34,427 nucleotides of DNA from Malikia spinosa (GCF_002980625.1 NZ_PVLR01000023.1:1-34427); one strand, 5' to 3'; positions 1-9,729 are shown, counted from the first letter of the stretch. Made by a program: numbers and translations. The notes: a model not told the origin generated them from the letters alone.

Positions 1-314
1 GTAGTTTCCTGAAGCGACCCCATCCAGAGGTTGACCGCCCCATAACCCTGGCGCGAGAAACTGCGGATGAAATCGACGCCCTCGATCTTTTGCAGTTCGC
101 GCTCCATGCGATTGAGCACCTGGTCCTGCACCTGCTGGGCCGAGGCGCCGGGCCAGGCCACCACGGCCGTCATCGTCGGCACCATGAACTGCGGGTCTTC
201 CAGGCGGCCCAGCCGCGTGAAGGCGAAGGTGCCCACCAGCAGGCTGCCGATGATCATGAACAGCACCATGGCCCGGTGCGTGACGGCCCACTCGGAGAGA
301 TTGAAGGACTTCAT
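1..314 (-). CDS. RND efflux pump permease, N-terminal part (cut by window edge)
   Basis: This is the start of an inner-membrane RND (AcrB/MexB-like) pump subunit, reading leftward off the window. The visible ~104 residues begin MKSFNLSEWAVTHR, then a first hydrophobic segment (VLFMIIGSLLVGTFAF), then the periplasmic porter start with the family-typical RLEDPQF, AWPGASAQQVQDQV and EGVDFIRS stretches. Its ATG shares one base with the stop of the adaptor gene (TGATG), so it is the third gene of a tight operon. RND pumps exchange protons for substrates expelled through the adaptor and outer-membrane channel. The substrate cannot be told from this fragment; the RLEDPQF-type opening resembles multidrug pumps more than heavy-metal CzcA pumps. 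Confidence 0.9.
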   Translation of the reverse strand, partial: MKSFNLSEWAVTHRAMVLFMIIGSLLVGTFAFTRLGRLEDPQFMVPTMTAVVAWPGASAQQVQDQVLNRMERELQKIEGVDFIRSFSRQGYGAVNLWMGSLQET

Positions 315-1426
315 CACAGGCTCCCCGGGCGCATCACGGCCTGCACCTTCATGCCCGCATCGAGTTTCTGCGCGCCGGCCGACACCACCAGCACGCCATC
401 GGGCAAGCCGGTCACACGCACCTGATCGGTGGATTGCGACAGCAGCGTCACCGTTTGCTGGGTCAACGTGCCAGCCTTGTCATCGACCAGCCAGACCGAC
501 GGAGTCTTGTTGGTCGTGAGCAACGCGCCCGATGGCAGTTCAGCCGAGGTTGTGGCGTCTTTTCCTGCCAGTTGCACATCGGCCGTCACGCCCATGCGCA
601 GCCCCGGAGGCGGCGAGGCGATGGCGTAGCGCGCCCGGAAGGTGCGGGTCTGCGCCGAGGCGCTGGGTGCCAACTCGCGCAGCCTGAGTTTCACCAGATC
701 CGGTATGCCGGCGATGCGCGCCTGGGCCACCTTCTCACGCAAACCTGCGGCCAGCGCCTCAGGCACATCGACCACGACTTCCAGCTCGCCGGGCTTGGCC
801 AGCACCATCACGGGCTGCGCTTCGTCCACCATCTGCCCCACCTCGATCTGCAAGCCGGTCACCACGCCATCGAAGGGTGCCGTCAGCACCGCATAGCCCG
901 CCCTGTTGCGCAGCACCTCCAGTTGTCGTTCGGCCTGTACGACGCGCGCCGCGGCAGCATCCGAGCGGGCCTGCTGCCGCTCATGGTCGGCTGCGCCCAC
1001 GGAACCATCGAGCAGCAGGCGCTTGAAGCGTGCCGCATCGCTGGCCGCCTGCGTGGCGTCCACCTGGGCCGCTCGCAGTTGCTCGGCGGCGGCGTCTGCG
1101 GCCAGTTGGTAGTCAGCCGCATCGATGCGTGCCAGTGGCTGGCCGGCTCGCACGGCCTGGCCCAGGTCGACCAGGCGGGCCGTGACCTTGCCCCCGGCGC
1201 GGAACGCCAGATCGCTCTCGATGCGCGGGCGAACGGCGCCGCTCAGTATCCGCATGTCTTCGCCGTGGTCGTTGTGCACGGGCGTGACGTAGACAGCCGG
1301 GATGGGCGGCGCTTTTTCAGCGGCAGGCGAGCAGGCGGTCAGAACCGCCAGACCACTGATGACCAAGCCAGACCAGACCAGGGCATGGACGAGCTTCATC
1401 AAGCGGAAGTCAGAGGAATCAATCAT
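314..1426 (-). CDS. RND efflux periplasmic adaptor (MFP/HlyD family) lipoprotein
   Basis: This is the adaptor that bridges the RND pump and the outer-membrane channel. The protein has 370 codons from the ATG at 1426, which overlaps the upstream stop by 4 bases (ATGA). A second ATG at 1399 (MKLVHALVW) would give a more standard signal peptide. The N terminus carries a hydrophobic stretch ending in the lipobox LTAC, so it is probably lipid-anchored. It is followed by a biotinyl-lipoyl-like half (DLAFRAGGKVTARLVDLGQAVRAGQPLARID), a coiled-coil hairpin rich in Ala/Gln/Arg, and the second lipoyl half (LTAPFDGVVTGLQIEVGQMV). Its position between the OM factor and the pump fixes the role; the substrate is unknown. 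Confidence 0.9.
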   Translation of the reverse strand: MIDSSDFRLMKLVHALVWSGLVISGLAVLTACSPAAEKAPPIPAVYVTPVHNDHGEDMRILSGAVRPRIESDLAFRAGGKVTARLVDLGQAVRAGQPLARIDAADYQLAADAAAEQLRAAQVDATQAASDAARFKRLLLDGSVGAADHERQQARSDAAAARVVQAERQLEVLRNRAGYAVLTAPFDGVVTGLQIEVGQMVDEAQPVMVLAKPGELEVVVDVPEALAAGLREKVAQARIAGIPDLVKLRLRELAPSASAQTRTFRARYAIASPPPGLRMGVTADVQLAGKDATTSAELPSGALLTTNKTPSVWLVDDKAGTLTQQTVTLLSQSTDQVRVTGLPDGVLVVSAGAQKLDAGMKVQAVMRPGSL

Positions 1427-2901
1427 GGCAAGCTTTCAGGTGCGAGGCTGGGAGGCGTGATGCGGGGGGTCGTGGTTGTGGGCGTGTCCTGCCATCCGCC
1501 ACCCAGGGCCGAGGCGAGTTGGACGGTGTTCAGCGCCAACTGGGCCTGGCCATCGATGGCCGACAGTTCGGCGGCGAGCACGGCGCGCTGCGCATCGAGC
1601 AGTTGCAGCCGGTCGATCTGGCCTTCTCGGTAGAGCGATTCGGCATGACGCAGGCCCGTGCGCCGTTGCTGAGTGACGGCATCCAGCGCGGTCGAGCGAT
1701 CGCGCTCCTGGTTCAGGGCCACGAGGCTGTCGTCGACGTCCTTGACGGCGCCGAGCACGGCCTTCTCATACTGCAAAGTGGCCATGCGCTCTTTGGCGGA
1801 TTGCCGCTCGACGGCCGCGCGCAAGCGACCCGCATCGAACAGCGGCATGGTGAAGGCCAGCGCCGCGGTGCTGTATCGGACAGGAGACAGGTCCAGCGCA
1901 TTGAGGCTCAAGTCCTGGCGCCCGAACGCGGCGGCCAGGAAGAACTTGGGCCATCGGTCGGCTTGGGCCTCGCGCAGGCGCGCGGCCTCGGCCATGAACT
2001 GCTTGTGCGCCACGCGCAGATCGGGGCGCCGCAGCAACAAATCGACCGGCTGCCTGGCCGACAAGCGTGGCGGGGTGGACAACCATGGTGCGGTGGAGGC
2101 ACTCAACTCTGGCAATGGCTGGTTGGGATTGGCGCCCACCAGCACGGCCAGCTGGGTCTCGGTCACGGCGACCAGGGTCCGCAAAGGGGGAAGTTGTGCG
2201 GCGAGTGATTGCACCTCACCGGCGGCCCGGGCCACGTCAAAGCGGCTGGCCAGGCCCCCGGCCTCCCGGCTGCGGGTCAGCCGCTCGGTGTCGGTCTGGG
2301 CTTTCAGCAAGGCGTCGAGCTTGGCCAGTCGCAGCCGCGCGCTTTGCCACACGATGTACTGTCGTGCGACTTCGCTGCTCACCAGCCAGCGCGCCGCTTC
2401 CACACCTTCTTCGGCGGTCAGCGCATCCAGTTCGGCGGCATCGGCACCGGCGCGTGCGGCACCGAACAGGTCGAGCTCCCAACCCAGGTCCAGTGCGCCC
2501 CGATAAGCCCGAGTGTCGGGCTTGCCTTGCTTGACCTGATCGGGCAGCCCGCTGCGCTCGTCGGATGCCGAGCCGGTGAGCGACACGGTCGGCCAGCGCC
2601 TTGAAGCCGCCGCCGTCTGCCCCGCACGGGCTTGCCGCACGCGCTGTACGGCGATCCGGACATCGTGGTTGGCCGATTGGGCGCGCTGAACCAGAGCCAT
2701 GAGCGCGTCGTCGTCAAAGCCTTGCCACCAGCTTGCGTCGGCCGCCTGTTTTTGGTCTTGCGCGTGCCGGAAGCGCGAGTCTTCAGTGGCCGAAACGTCG
2801 GGCGGCTCAGGTTCTGACGTGGCACAAGCTGACAGGACAGCGGCCAGGCAGACGGCGAGCAAAAGTGGAAACTGCTGGAGCCTCGATGGCGAAAAAGACA
2901 T
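1423..2901 (-). CDS. Outer-membrane efflux channel, NodT/OprM family lipoprotein
   Basis: TolC-like outer-membrane factor of 492 aa and first gene of the efflux operon. The signal peptide ends in the lipobox LSAC, so the mature protein is a lipoprotein as in OprM/NodT. Two TolC repeats are visible: WWQGFDDDALMALVQRAQSANHDVRIA near residue 60, and a second repeat after RRPDLRVAHKQFMAEAARLREAQADRWPK-type residues, including the LLLRRPDLR signature. The 3' end overlaps the adaptor start by 4 bases. The gene is divergent from a TetR regulator, and the 117-base gap holds two palindromic operators. Repression by that regulator is the simplest reading. Confidence 0.9.
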   Translation of the reverse strand: MSFSPSRLQQFPLLLAVCLAAVLSACATSEPEPPDVSATEDSRFRHAQDQKQAADASWWQGFDDDALMALVQRAQSANHDVRIAVQRVRQARAGQTAAASRRWPTVSLTGSASDERSGLPDQVKQGKPDTRAYRGALDLGWELDLFGAARAGADAAELDALTAEEGVEAARWLVSSEVARQYIVWQSARLRLAKLDALLKAQTDTERLTRSREAGGLASRFDVARAAGEVQSLAAQLPPLRTLVAVTETQLAVLVGANPNQPLPELSASTAPWLSTPPRLSARQPVDLLLRRPDLRVAHKQFMAEAARLREAQADRWPKFFLAAAFGRQDLSLNALDLSPVRYSTAALAFTMPLFDAGRLRAAVERQSAKERMATLQYEKAVLGAVKDVDDSLVALNQERDRSTALDAVTQQRRTGLRHAESLYREGQIDRLQLLDAQRAVLAAELSAIDGQAQLALNTVQLASALGGGWQDTPTTTTPRITPPSLAPESLP

Positions 2902-2916
2902 GATTTCGCTTCATTG

Positions 2917-2931
2917 GTTGACGGTGTCTAC
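2917..2931. promoter_or_regulatory. Imperfect operator copy, TetR-type palindrome
   Basis: GTTGACGGTGTCTAC differs at two positions from the perfect palindrome 31 bases away (2948-2962). The 31-base centre-to-centre distance is about three helical turns, which would place two bound dimers on one DNA face. The site lies just upstream of the minus-strand efflux operon start, so binding would block its transcription. That these are TetR sites is inferred from position. Confidence 0.55.
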
Positions 2932-2947
2932 AATTTTCCTTTTAAAA

Positions 2948-2962
2948 GTTGACACTGTCAAC
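2948..2962. promoter_or_regulatory. Perfect 15-bp operator palindrome between efflux operon and TetR gene
   Basis: GTTGACA-C-TGTCAAC is a perfect inverted repeat around one central base. It sits in the shared control region of the divergent efflux operon and TetR gene, which is the classical place for a TetR operator. Each arm contains TTGACA, so the site could also overlap -35 elements on either strand. Confidence 0.65.
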
Positions 2963-3018
2963 AAGATCTCCTCGACGGCGGCACCCGTGCCTCGGATCTC
3001 ATCGCTAAACTCACCCGT

Positions 3019-3663
3019 ATGCCCAAGAAGACCCCATCGCCTGCGGCGCCCCTCGAACTGCGCGAGGCGTGCGTCATCGCCGCTCAAGAAGTCATTGCCG
3101 AAAAAGGTGTGGAGAACCTGAGCCTGCGGGATGTGGCTCGCAGGTTGGGGGTCTCGCATCAAGCGCCTTACAAGCACTATCCCAGCCGTGACCACCTGCT
3201 GGCTGAAGTGATGCGACGCTGCTTCCAGCGGTTTGCCGAGCACCTCGATGCGCGAGGACAGTTCGACAAGCCGCAGGAGGATCTCGCAGCGCTGGGACGC
3301 CAGTACCTCAGCTATGCAAGGGATCACCCCTTGGAATATCGCCTGATGTTCGATACCCAGTGGCCAGAATCAGCGGCGCACCCTGACCTCATCAGAGACG
3401 CCGTCCACGCTTACGACATCCTGCGCAAGGTATTGCGCCGCCTGCATGGTGACGCTGCCGCCTCAAGCGACCGTGTGGATCTGGATGCACTCTATATTTG
3501 GTCCACCGTGCATGGCATGGCTGGCGTGTTGAATGGCAACTGTATCGACAAGTTGAATTTGAAACAGGAGGTACTTGAGCAAGCCATCGAACACGCCATC
3601 GTGATGGTGGAGCTCGGCCTATCGCGCTTTCAGATGCAGGCGGATGGAGACGCTCATCTCTAG
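3019..3663 (+). CDS. TetR/AcrR family transcriptional repressor
   Basis: A 214-aa regulator with an N-terminal TetR helix-turn-helix: ACVIAAQEVIAEKGVENLSLRDVARRLGVSHQAPYKHYPSRDHLLAEV at about residues 15-60, with the canonical YKHYPSRDHLLAEV recognition-helix end. The remaining ~150 residues form the all-helical ligand and dimer domain (a TetR_C-like WHG region with the IWSTVHGMAGVL motif). It is divergent from the RND operon, and two operator palindromes lie between them, so it most likely represses the pump until an effector binds. The inducer cannot be predicted. Confidence 0.9.
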   Translation: MPKKTPSPAAPLELREACVIAAQEVIAEKGVENLSLRDVARRLGVSHQAPYKHYPSRDHLLAEVMRRCFQRFAEHLDARGQFDKPQEDLAALGRQYLSYARDHPLEYRLMFDTQWPESAAHPDLIRDAVHAYDILRKVLRRLHGDAAASSDRVDLDALYIWSTVHGMAGVLNGNCIDKLNLKQEVLEQAIEHAIVMVELGLSRFQMQADGDAHL

Positions 3664-3664
3664 C

Positions 3665-3865
3665 TCACCCGAGGTGGGTATGCCGTTCATGCCTTGGTTC
3701 TGTTTCCATCGCCGTCAGCCCCTGCAAAATGCCGCAGGCGTCCATGGCCTGCTCGCTTTGGCAGCGCTGACGTAGCTCGCTGAGTTGCTGCTTGAGCTGG
3801 GACAACTCATCTATCCGCACATCGACGTGGGCGATGTGCTCGTCGAGTAGTTGATTGCCGCTCTG
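3665..3865 (-). pseudogene. C-terminal remnant of a MerR-family metal regulator (CadR/PbrR-like)
   Basis: Reading the minus strand in one frame gives LLDEHIAHVDVRIDELSQ, then a coiled-coil stretch with QRC, then ACGILQGL and a His-rich tail ending HTHLG before a TGA. This is the dimerisation helix plus metal-binding loop typical of MerR-family Cd/Pb/Zn regulators, with the two conserved Cys (QRC and ACGIL). The DNA-binding half is absent. Upstream the frame stays open but loses all similarity and runs into the dps terminator hairpin. I read it as a truncated relic with no plausible start codon or promoter of its own. Confidence 0.7.
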
Positions 3866-3895
3866 AATAAAGCCGTGCAGGCTCAGTGAGCCAGA

Positions 3896-3921
3896 AGCCC
3901 TGGCGCACCGCCGCCAGGGCT
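3896..3921 (-). terminator. Hairpin terminator downstream of dps
   Basis: A perfect 10-bp stem, AGCCCTGGCG (3896-3905) and CGCCAGGGCT (3912-3921), with a 6-base loop, lies just past the dps stop in the transcript direction. No long U tract follows on the minus strand, so intrinsic termination is likely but not certain. Confidence 0.65.
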
Positions 3922-3934
3922 TTGCATACGAGGC

Positions 3935-4429
3935 TCATTCCTCGAGCAGGCTGCGCAGCATCCAGGCGGTTTTTTCATGAACATCGATGCGTTGGGTCAG
4001 GACGTCAGCGGTCGGCTGGTCATTGGCCGCGTCCACCACGGGGAAGAGTGTGCGGGCGGTGCGGGCGGTTGCCTCTTGTGCCGCCACCAGATGGCGGACC
4101 ATGTCGGTCGCCTTGGGCACGCCCTCGACCTCCTCGATCGAGGCGAGCTTGACGAACTCCTTGTAGGTGCCCGGCGCTGGGAAGCCCAGCGCACGGATGC
4201 GCTCGGCGATGATGTCCAGGGCATTCCACTGTTCGGTGTACTGCGTCATGAACATGTTGTGCAGGCTGTTGAACTGCGGACCGGTGACGTTCCAGTGGAA
4301 GTTGTGCGTCATCAGGTACAGCGTGTAGCTGTCGGCCAGCAGTGCCGACAGGCCTGCGGCGATTTTCTGGCGGTCGGCGTCCGAGATACCGATGTCCATG
4401 ACCATGAACTTGACTTTCTTTGCTTTCAT
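3935..4429 (-). CDS. dps: Dps-family ferritin-like DNA-protecting protein
   Basis: Dps dodecamers oxidise Fe(II) with hydrogen peroxide, store the iron and shield DNA. The start at 4429 (MKAKKVKF) is chosen because AAGGAAG sits 5-6 bases upstream; an in-frame ATG at 4459 lacks such a site. The resulting 164 aa matches the family length. The inter-subunit ferroxidase ligands are visible: His in HNFHWNVTGPQF, and Asp and Glu in the LDIIAERIRALG helix. The Lys-rich N terminus (MKAKKVK) could contact DNA. The gene is divergent from katG, a natural peroxide-defence pair, with 172 bases between them. Confidence 0.92.
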   Translation of the reverse strand: MKAKKVKFMVMDIGISDADRQKIAAGLSALLADSYTLYLMTHNFHWNVTGPQFNSLHNMFMTQYTEQWNALDIIAERIRALGFPAPGTYKEFVKLASIEEVEGVPKATDMVRHLVAAQEATARTARTLFPVVDAANDQPTADVLTQRIDVHEKTAWMLRSLLEE

Positions 4430-4449
4430 GATGCTTCCTTTTGGTGGGG

Positions 4450-4480
4450 ATTGAATCACTGTAACCGAGAATCATTCAAT
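4450..4480. promoter_or_regulatory. Inverted repeat in the dps-katG control region
   Basis: ATTGAAT (4450-4456) and ATTCAAT (4474-4480) form an inverted repeat close to the dps start, inside the divergent 172-base control region. Peroxide regulators such as OxyR bind AT-rich dyads in such places, but the ATAG/CTAT spacing of the OxyR consensus is not clearly met. I record the dyad only as a possible site. Confidence 0.3.
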
Positions 4481-4601
4481 ATTTCCCGCAAGCACGATTT
4501 CATGGCTATAGTGGTCAGTGCGGATACAGCCCCAGGTATCTGCAACGACCAGGCAAGGTCAATCACGATTTCGGTCAAGCAAGTAACCCCAGGAGCGATA
4601 G

Positions 4602-6776
<2,175 letters not shown>

Positions 6777-6796
6777 GGCTGGGCAAGGCCATCGTC

Positions 6797-6831
6797 CCTC
6801 GTCAGCCCGGGTCAGTGCCGGGCTGGCGAGG
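6797..6831 (+). terminator. Hairpin downstream of katG
   Basis: CCTCGTCAGCCCGG (6797-6810) pairs with CCGGGCTGGCGAGG (6818-6831): a 14-bp stem with one G-T pair and a 7-base loop, 20 bases after the katG stop. There is no U-run after the stem, so it may be an RNA 3'-end stabiliser or an imperfect terminator. Confidence 0.6.
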
Positions 6832-6858
6832 TGATTACAGCATCTACGGACCACACAA

Positions 6859-8022
6859 TTGCAAGTCTTGCACTGGCTCAAAAAGCTCTGGCTGCTGGCT
6901 TGGCTGGTCATGCCAGTGCTGTGTGCCGCACAAGCTCCTTCTGCCAGGGAAGGCCTTCAGGGCAGTCAACTTGAGGCTGACGCCGTATTGGAAGTCTACG
7001 TGCGCGATGGCTGCCCGCATTGCGCCGCCGCCAAGGGCTACCTGCCACTCTTTCTGCAGACGCATCCCTGGCTGCAAGTGGTCTACCGTCCGGTGGACCA
7101 GGACGAAGCGACACGCGATGAGCTGATCCGCATCAGCCGCGACAATGGTCTGTGGCCGCCGGGCGTGCCGACCTTTGTCTACCGGGGGCAGGTGCTGGTG
7201 GGCTTTGCCGATGCCGGGCTGTCCGGCCCGGAGCTGGACCGGCTGGTGAGCCAGGGTCGCGATCCCTCGCCCGTCAATGCGGACAGCCTGGATGCCGGCT
7301 TCTGGGGCACGCTGAGGCTGGACTCGCTCGGGCTGCCGCTGTTCACGCTCGCGGTCGGGTTGATCGACGGCTTCAACCCCTGTGCGATGTGGGTGCTGCT
7401 GTTCCTGCTCTCGCTGCTGGTGCATCTGCGCGATCGCCGCCGCATGGCCCTGATTGCCGGCACCTTCGTGCTGGTCAGCGGCCTGGTCTACTACGCTTTC
7501 ATGGCTGCCTGGCTCAACCTGTTCCTGGCGGTCGGGCTGTCCACCGCGGTCAGGACCGGTCTGGCCTTGTTGGCACTGGCGATCGCCGCCTTCAACCTCA
7601 AGGACTTCGCGTTTGGCCTGCAGGGCCCGACGCTCTCGATTCCCGGCTCAGCCAAGCCAGGGCTGTATGCTCGCATGCGCGGGGTGATGCAGACCCGCTC
7701 CCTGCCGCTGGCCCTGCTTGGCGTAGCCAGCCTGGCGGTGGCGGTGAACTTCATCGAACTGCTGTGCACGGCGGGGCTGCCAGCCATGTACACCGCCATC
7801 CTGACCCAGCAGGATCTGGACCCAGCCGGACACTATGGCTACCTGACCCTCTACATCCTGGGCTACATCGCCGACGACAGCCTGATGGTTGGCACTGCCG
7901 TGCTGGCACTGAGTCAGCGCCGGCTGGATGAAAGCCATGGCCGCTGGCTCAAGCTCGTCAGCGGCCTGGTCATGCTGGCCTTGGGTCTGGTGATGCTGGT
8001 GCGGCCGGACTGGCTGCTCTGA
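6859..8022 (+). CDS. Thioredoxin/glutaredoxin-like domain fused to a DsbD/CcdA-type membrane reductant conduit
   Basis: A 387-aa protein with a TTG start; the nearest upstream stop is at 6832-6834 and no better start is visible. The order is: hydrophobic N-terminal signal or anchor (LWLLAWLVMPVLCAAQA), a thioredoxin-fold domain with redox motif CPHC (VRDGCPHCAAAKGYLP) and the cis-Pro element GVPTFVY, then six or more membrane helices with paired cysteines in FNPCAMWVLL and ELLCTAGLP, the hallmarks of DsbD/CcdA electron-transfer modules. It should pass electrons from the cytoplasm to periplasmic thiols. The fusion differs from classical DsbD, where the thioredoxin domain is C-terminal. The specific partner is unknown; neighbouring cytochromes and periplasmic sulfur proteins make cytochrome or persulfide reduction plausible. 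Confidence 0.85.
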   Translation: MQVLHWLKKLWLLAWLVMPVLCAAQAPSAREGLQGSQLEADAVLEVYVRDGCPHCAAAKGYLPLFLQTHPWLQVVYRPVDQDEATRDELIRISRDNGLWPPGVPTFVYRGQVLVGFADAGLSGPELDRLVSQGRDPSPVNADSLDAGFWGTLRLDSLGLPLFTLAVGLIDGFNPCAMWVLLFLLSLLVHLRDRRRMALIAGTFVLVSGLVYYAFMAAWLNLFLAVGLSTAVRTGLALLALAIAAFNLKDFAFGLQGPTLSIPGSAKPGLYARMRGVMQTRSLPLALLGVASLAVAVNFIELLCTAGLPAMYTAILTQQDLDPAGHYGYLTLYILGYIADDSLMVGTAVLALSQRRLDESHGRWLKLVSGLVMLALGLVMLVRPDWLL

Positions 8023-8028
8023 CCGTGA

Positions 8029-8318
8029 TCACTTCTGGTCGATACGATGGATCTTGGCTGGATTCATCCATGGCCGACCATGGCAGGCCCAAATTCTGCC
8101 AGCCATTGGGCTGCGCATGCCGCTTGTGCGGCTCCACCATCACACCTTTGTCCGCGTTCCAGCGCGTGCGGTCAACCAGCATGAAGGGAATGTTGGCGTG
8201 AACGGCATCCGTGAAACCCACGAACATGATCTCGACCGGTTCCACACGCCGATGAACAACACCGGGCTGTCGGCCTGCTGGAGCTTGCTCAGCGCGTCCT
8301 GTGCCTTGATCGGGATGT
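8029..8318 (-). pseudogene. Decayed copy of the periplasmic rhodanese at 32246
   Basis: The minus strand reads QDALSKLQQADSPVLFI, then after a frame change PVEIMFVGFTDAVHANIP, FMLVDRTRWNADKGV, then jumps to NGWQNLGLPWSAM and ends near the original stop. These segments match the intact protein at 32246-32794 in order. The signal peptide and about 200 internal bases, including the catalytic CRSGSDRG loop, are missing. It cannot make an active rhodanese. It lies convergent with the DsbD-like gene. Confidence 0.85.
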
Positions 8319-8375
8319 GTCACACCCTGGCGCCTCATGCGCCAACCGCAACGCCCTCTTGTGCCGTGGAATGAT

Positions 8376-9032
8376 TCACAAGGATGCTACGAAAGCGGCT
8401 ATCGCCACGCAGCCAATCGCCAGCAGCAAGGCCAATACACGCTGCGCAAGCCCGTCCCTGGAGGCAGGCTGCAACAAGTCAGTGGTCTTGTCACCCGTGA
8501 TCATCGCAGCCACGAGAGAAGTCTTTCTGATCCATTTGTAGTAGCCGATGGCCAGCAGATGCAACACCACCAGGCCGATGAGTACGAGTTTGCCCCATTC
8601 GGCATGGTAGGCCGTCGCGAGCGGCACCCACTCGGAGGGCGCGAAGCGCGACAGCGGGCCAGTAAAGGCAATCTCGTCGTCGCTCAGCAAGCCCGAGACC
8701 ACCTGCAGCGACAAGACCAGCAGCAGCGCAAAGACTGACAGGGCAGCGGTGGGACTGTGGCCCAGTTCGTGCTCTGGCATGGACTGGCCCCGCAGGTAGC
8801 GCAGCAGCGTGAGCGGCGAGTAGATGAACCGCGAGAAGCGTGACCAGTAGCCACCCACGAATCCCCATGCCAGGCGAAACAGCAGCAGCGCGAGCACCGC
8901 ATAGCCCAGGCGGAAATGCGACGTCATCCACGCACCTCCCAGGTTGCCCGTGACGATCAACCCCACCACGGCGATCACGAGCAGCCAGTGAAGCAAACGG
9001 GTGGGCAGGTCCCACACACGAAGCCGAGCCAT
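8376..9032 (-). CDS. Cytochrome b561-type di-haem membrane protein
   Basis: A 218-aa integral membrane cytochrome. The ATG at 9032 (MARLRVWDLPTRLLHWLL) is chosen because AAGGAG lies 9 bases upstream; a TTG at 9050 is the alternative. RVWDLPTRLLHW at the N terminus is the signature of the bacterial cytochrome b561/hydrogenase b-type family. Further haem-ligand candidates are His in TSHFRLGYAVLALLLFRL, in ATAYHAEWGKLVL and in VVLHLLAIGYY, within four hydrophobic helices. The family links the quinone pool to periplasmic c-type cytochromes. It is divergent from cytochrome c'; b561/cytochrome c' pairing is known in purple bacteria, so the two probably exchange electrons. Confidence 0.88.
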   Translation of the reverse strand: MARLRVWDLPTRLLHWLLVIAVVGLIVTGNLGGAWMTSHFRLGYAVLALLLFRLAWGFVGGYWSRFSRFIYSPLTLLRYLRGQSMPEHELGHSPTAALSVFALLLVLSLQVVSGLLSDDEIAFTGPLSRFAPSEWVPLATAYHAEWGKLVLIGLVVLHLLAIGYYKWIRKTSLVAAMITGDKTTDLLQPASRDGLAQRVLALLLAIGCVAIAAFVASL

Positions 9033-9099
9033 CTTTCTGTTCTCCTTCAATCAGCGGTTGCAGATGCAAAAGTACATAGCAAAAGTGTAATGACATCAT

Positions 9100-9115
9100 A
9101 TACTCAGGGAGGTAT
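9100..9115. promoter_or_regulatory. ATAC-N8-GTAT motif, copy in the cytochrome b561/cytochrome c' gap
   Basis: ATACTCAGGGAGGTAT is one of eight related 16-bp quasi-palindromes in this window. It lies 68 bases before the b561 start and 62 bases before the cytochrome c' start, so one site could control both divergent genes. The sequence TATACT, a possible -10 element, overlaps its left arm. Confidence 0.55.
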
Positions 9116-9176
9116 GTGCATCACGACTTGCCACATGCCTTGTGTTGTCAATCCTTATCCAGACAGGAAGTTCGCC

Positions 9177-9626
9177 ATGAAAGTACGTCACGCCCTGATG
9201 CTTGCGGCAGCCATGTTGTCGGCAGGTGCTGCCCAGGCACAGTTCCAGAAACCCGAAGATGCGGTGAAGTATCGCCAGAGTGCCTTTTCGGTGATGGGAA
9301 CTCACTTCGCGCGGTTGGGCGCGATGGCCAATGGCAAGGTGCCGTTTGATGCCAAGAAAGCTCAGGAAGATGCTGCCGTGGTGCTGATGCTCAGCCGTCT
9401 GCCCTGGGCCGGCTTCACGCCTGATACCCAGCAGCTCGAGAGCAAGGCCAAGCCTGCGTTGTGGTCTGAGATGGACAAGGTGAAGGGCGGTGCAGACAAG
9501 CTGATGACCGCTGCCGTGGCTCTGGACGCAGCGGCCAAGACCGGCAGCCTGGATGCCGTGAAGAAGACTTTTGGCGATGCGGCGGCCAGCTGCAAGGCCT
9601 GCCACGACGCGTACAAGTCCAAATAA
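9177..9626 (+). CDS. Cytochrome c' (c556 family), periplasmic
   Basis: A 149-aa protein with a cleavable Sec signal peptide (MKVRHALMLAAAMLSAGAAQAQ) and a single C-terminal haem site, CKACHDAYK, as usual for the four-helix-bundle cytochromes c'. AGGAAG lies 6 bases before the chosen ATG. Cytochrome c' has a five-coordinate haem that binds NO and CO and is associated with NO tolerance and electron shuttling. It is divergent from a b561 cytochrome and shares a 144-base control region carrying one ATAC-N8-GTAT motif. Confidence 0.93.
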   Translation: MKVRHALMLAAAMLSAGAAQAQFQKPEDAVKYRQSAFSVMGTHFARLGAMANGKVPFDAKKAQEDAAVVLMLSRLPWAGFTPDTQQLESKAKPALWSEMDKVKGGADKLMTAAVALDAAAKTGSLDAVKKTFGDAAASCKACHDAYKSK

Positions 9627-9655
9627 GTCGCCAGCGTGATCTCCCTGGGCTGGCC

Positions 9656-9672
9656 TTGGCACTGCCATTGCC
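9656..9672 (+). promoter_or_regulatory. Candidate sigma-54 promoter upstream of the ABC exporter
   Basis: TTGGCACTGCCATTGCC contains GG at 9658-9659 and GC at 9670-9671 separated by exactly 10 bases, matching TGGCAC-N5-TTGC. It lies about 100 bases before the adaptor gene at 9769. The same bases form part of an imperfect hairpin (9649-9675) just after cytochrome c', so it may instead be a terminator. Confidence 0.4.
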
Positions 9673-9729
9673 AGCTGGGGCATTACCGCTTGGTCTCCGG
9701 ACGAGCCATTCGGAAAAATCAAAGAGCCT

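Noticed and set aside
434-1633. 399-codon plus-strand frame opposite the efflux adaptor
   Set aside because: It straddles two well-supported minus-strand genes and shows no domain; a codon-bias shadow.
4430-4601. OxyR-type tetrad between dps and katG
   Set aside because: CTATAG occurs near 4506 but the ATAG-N7-CTAT spacing series is not met; only a generic inverted repeat was recorded.
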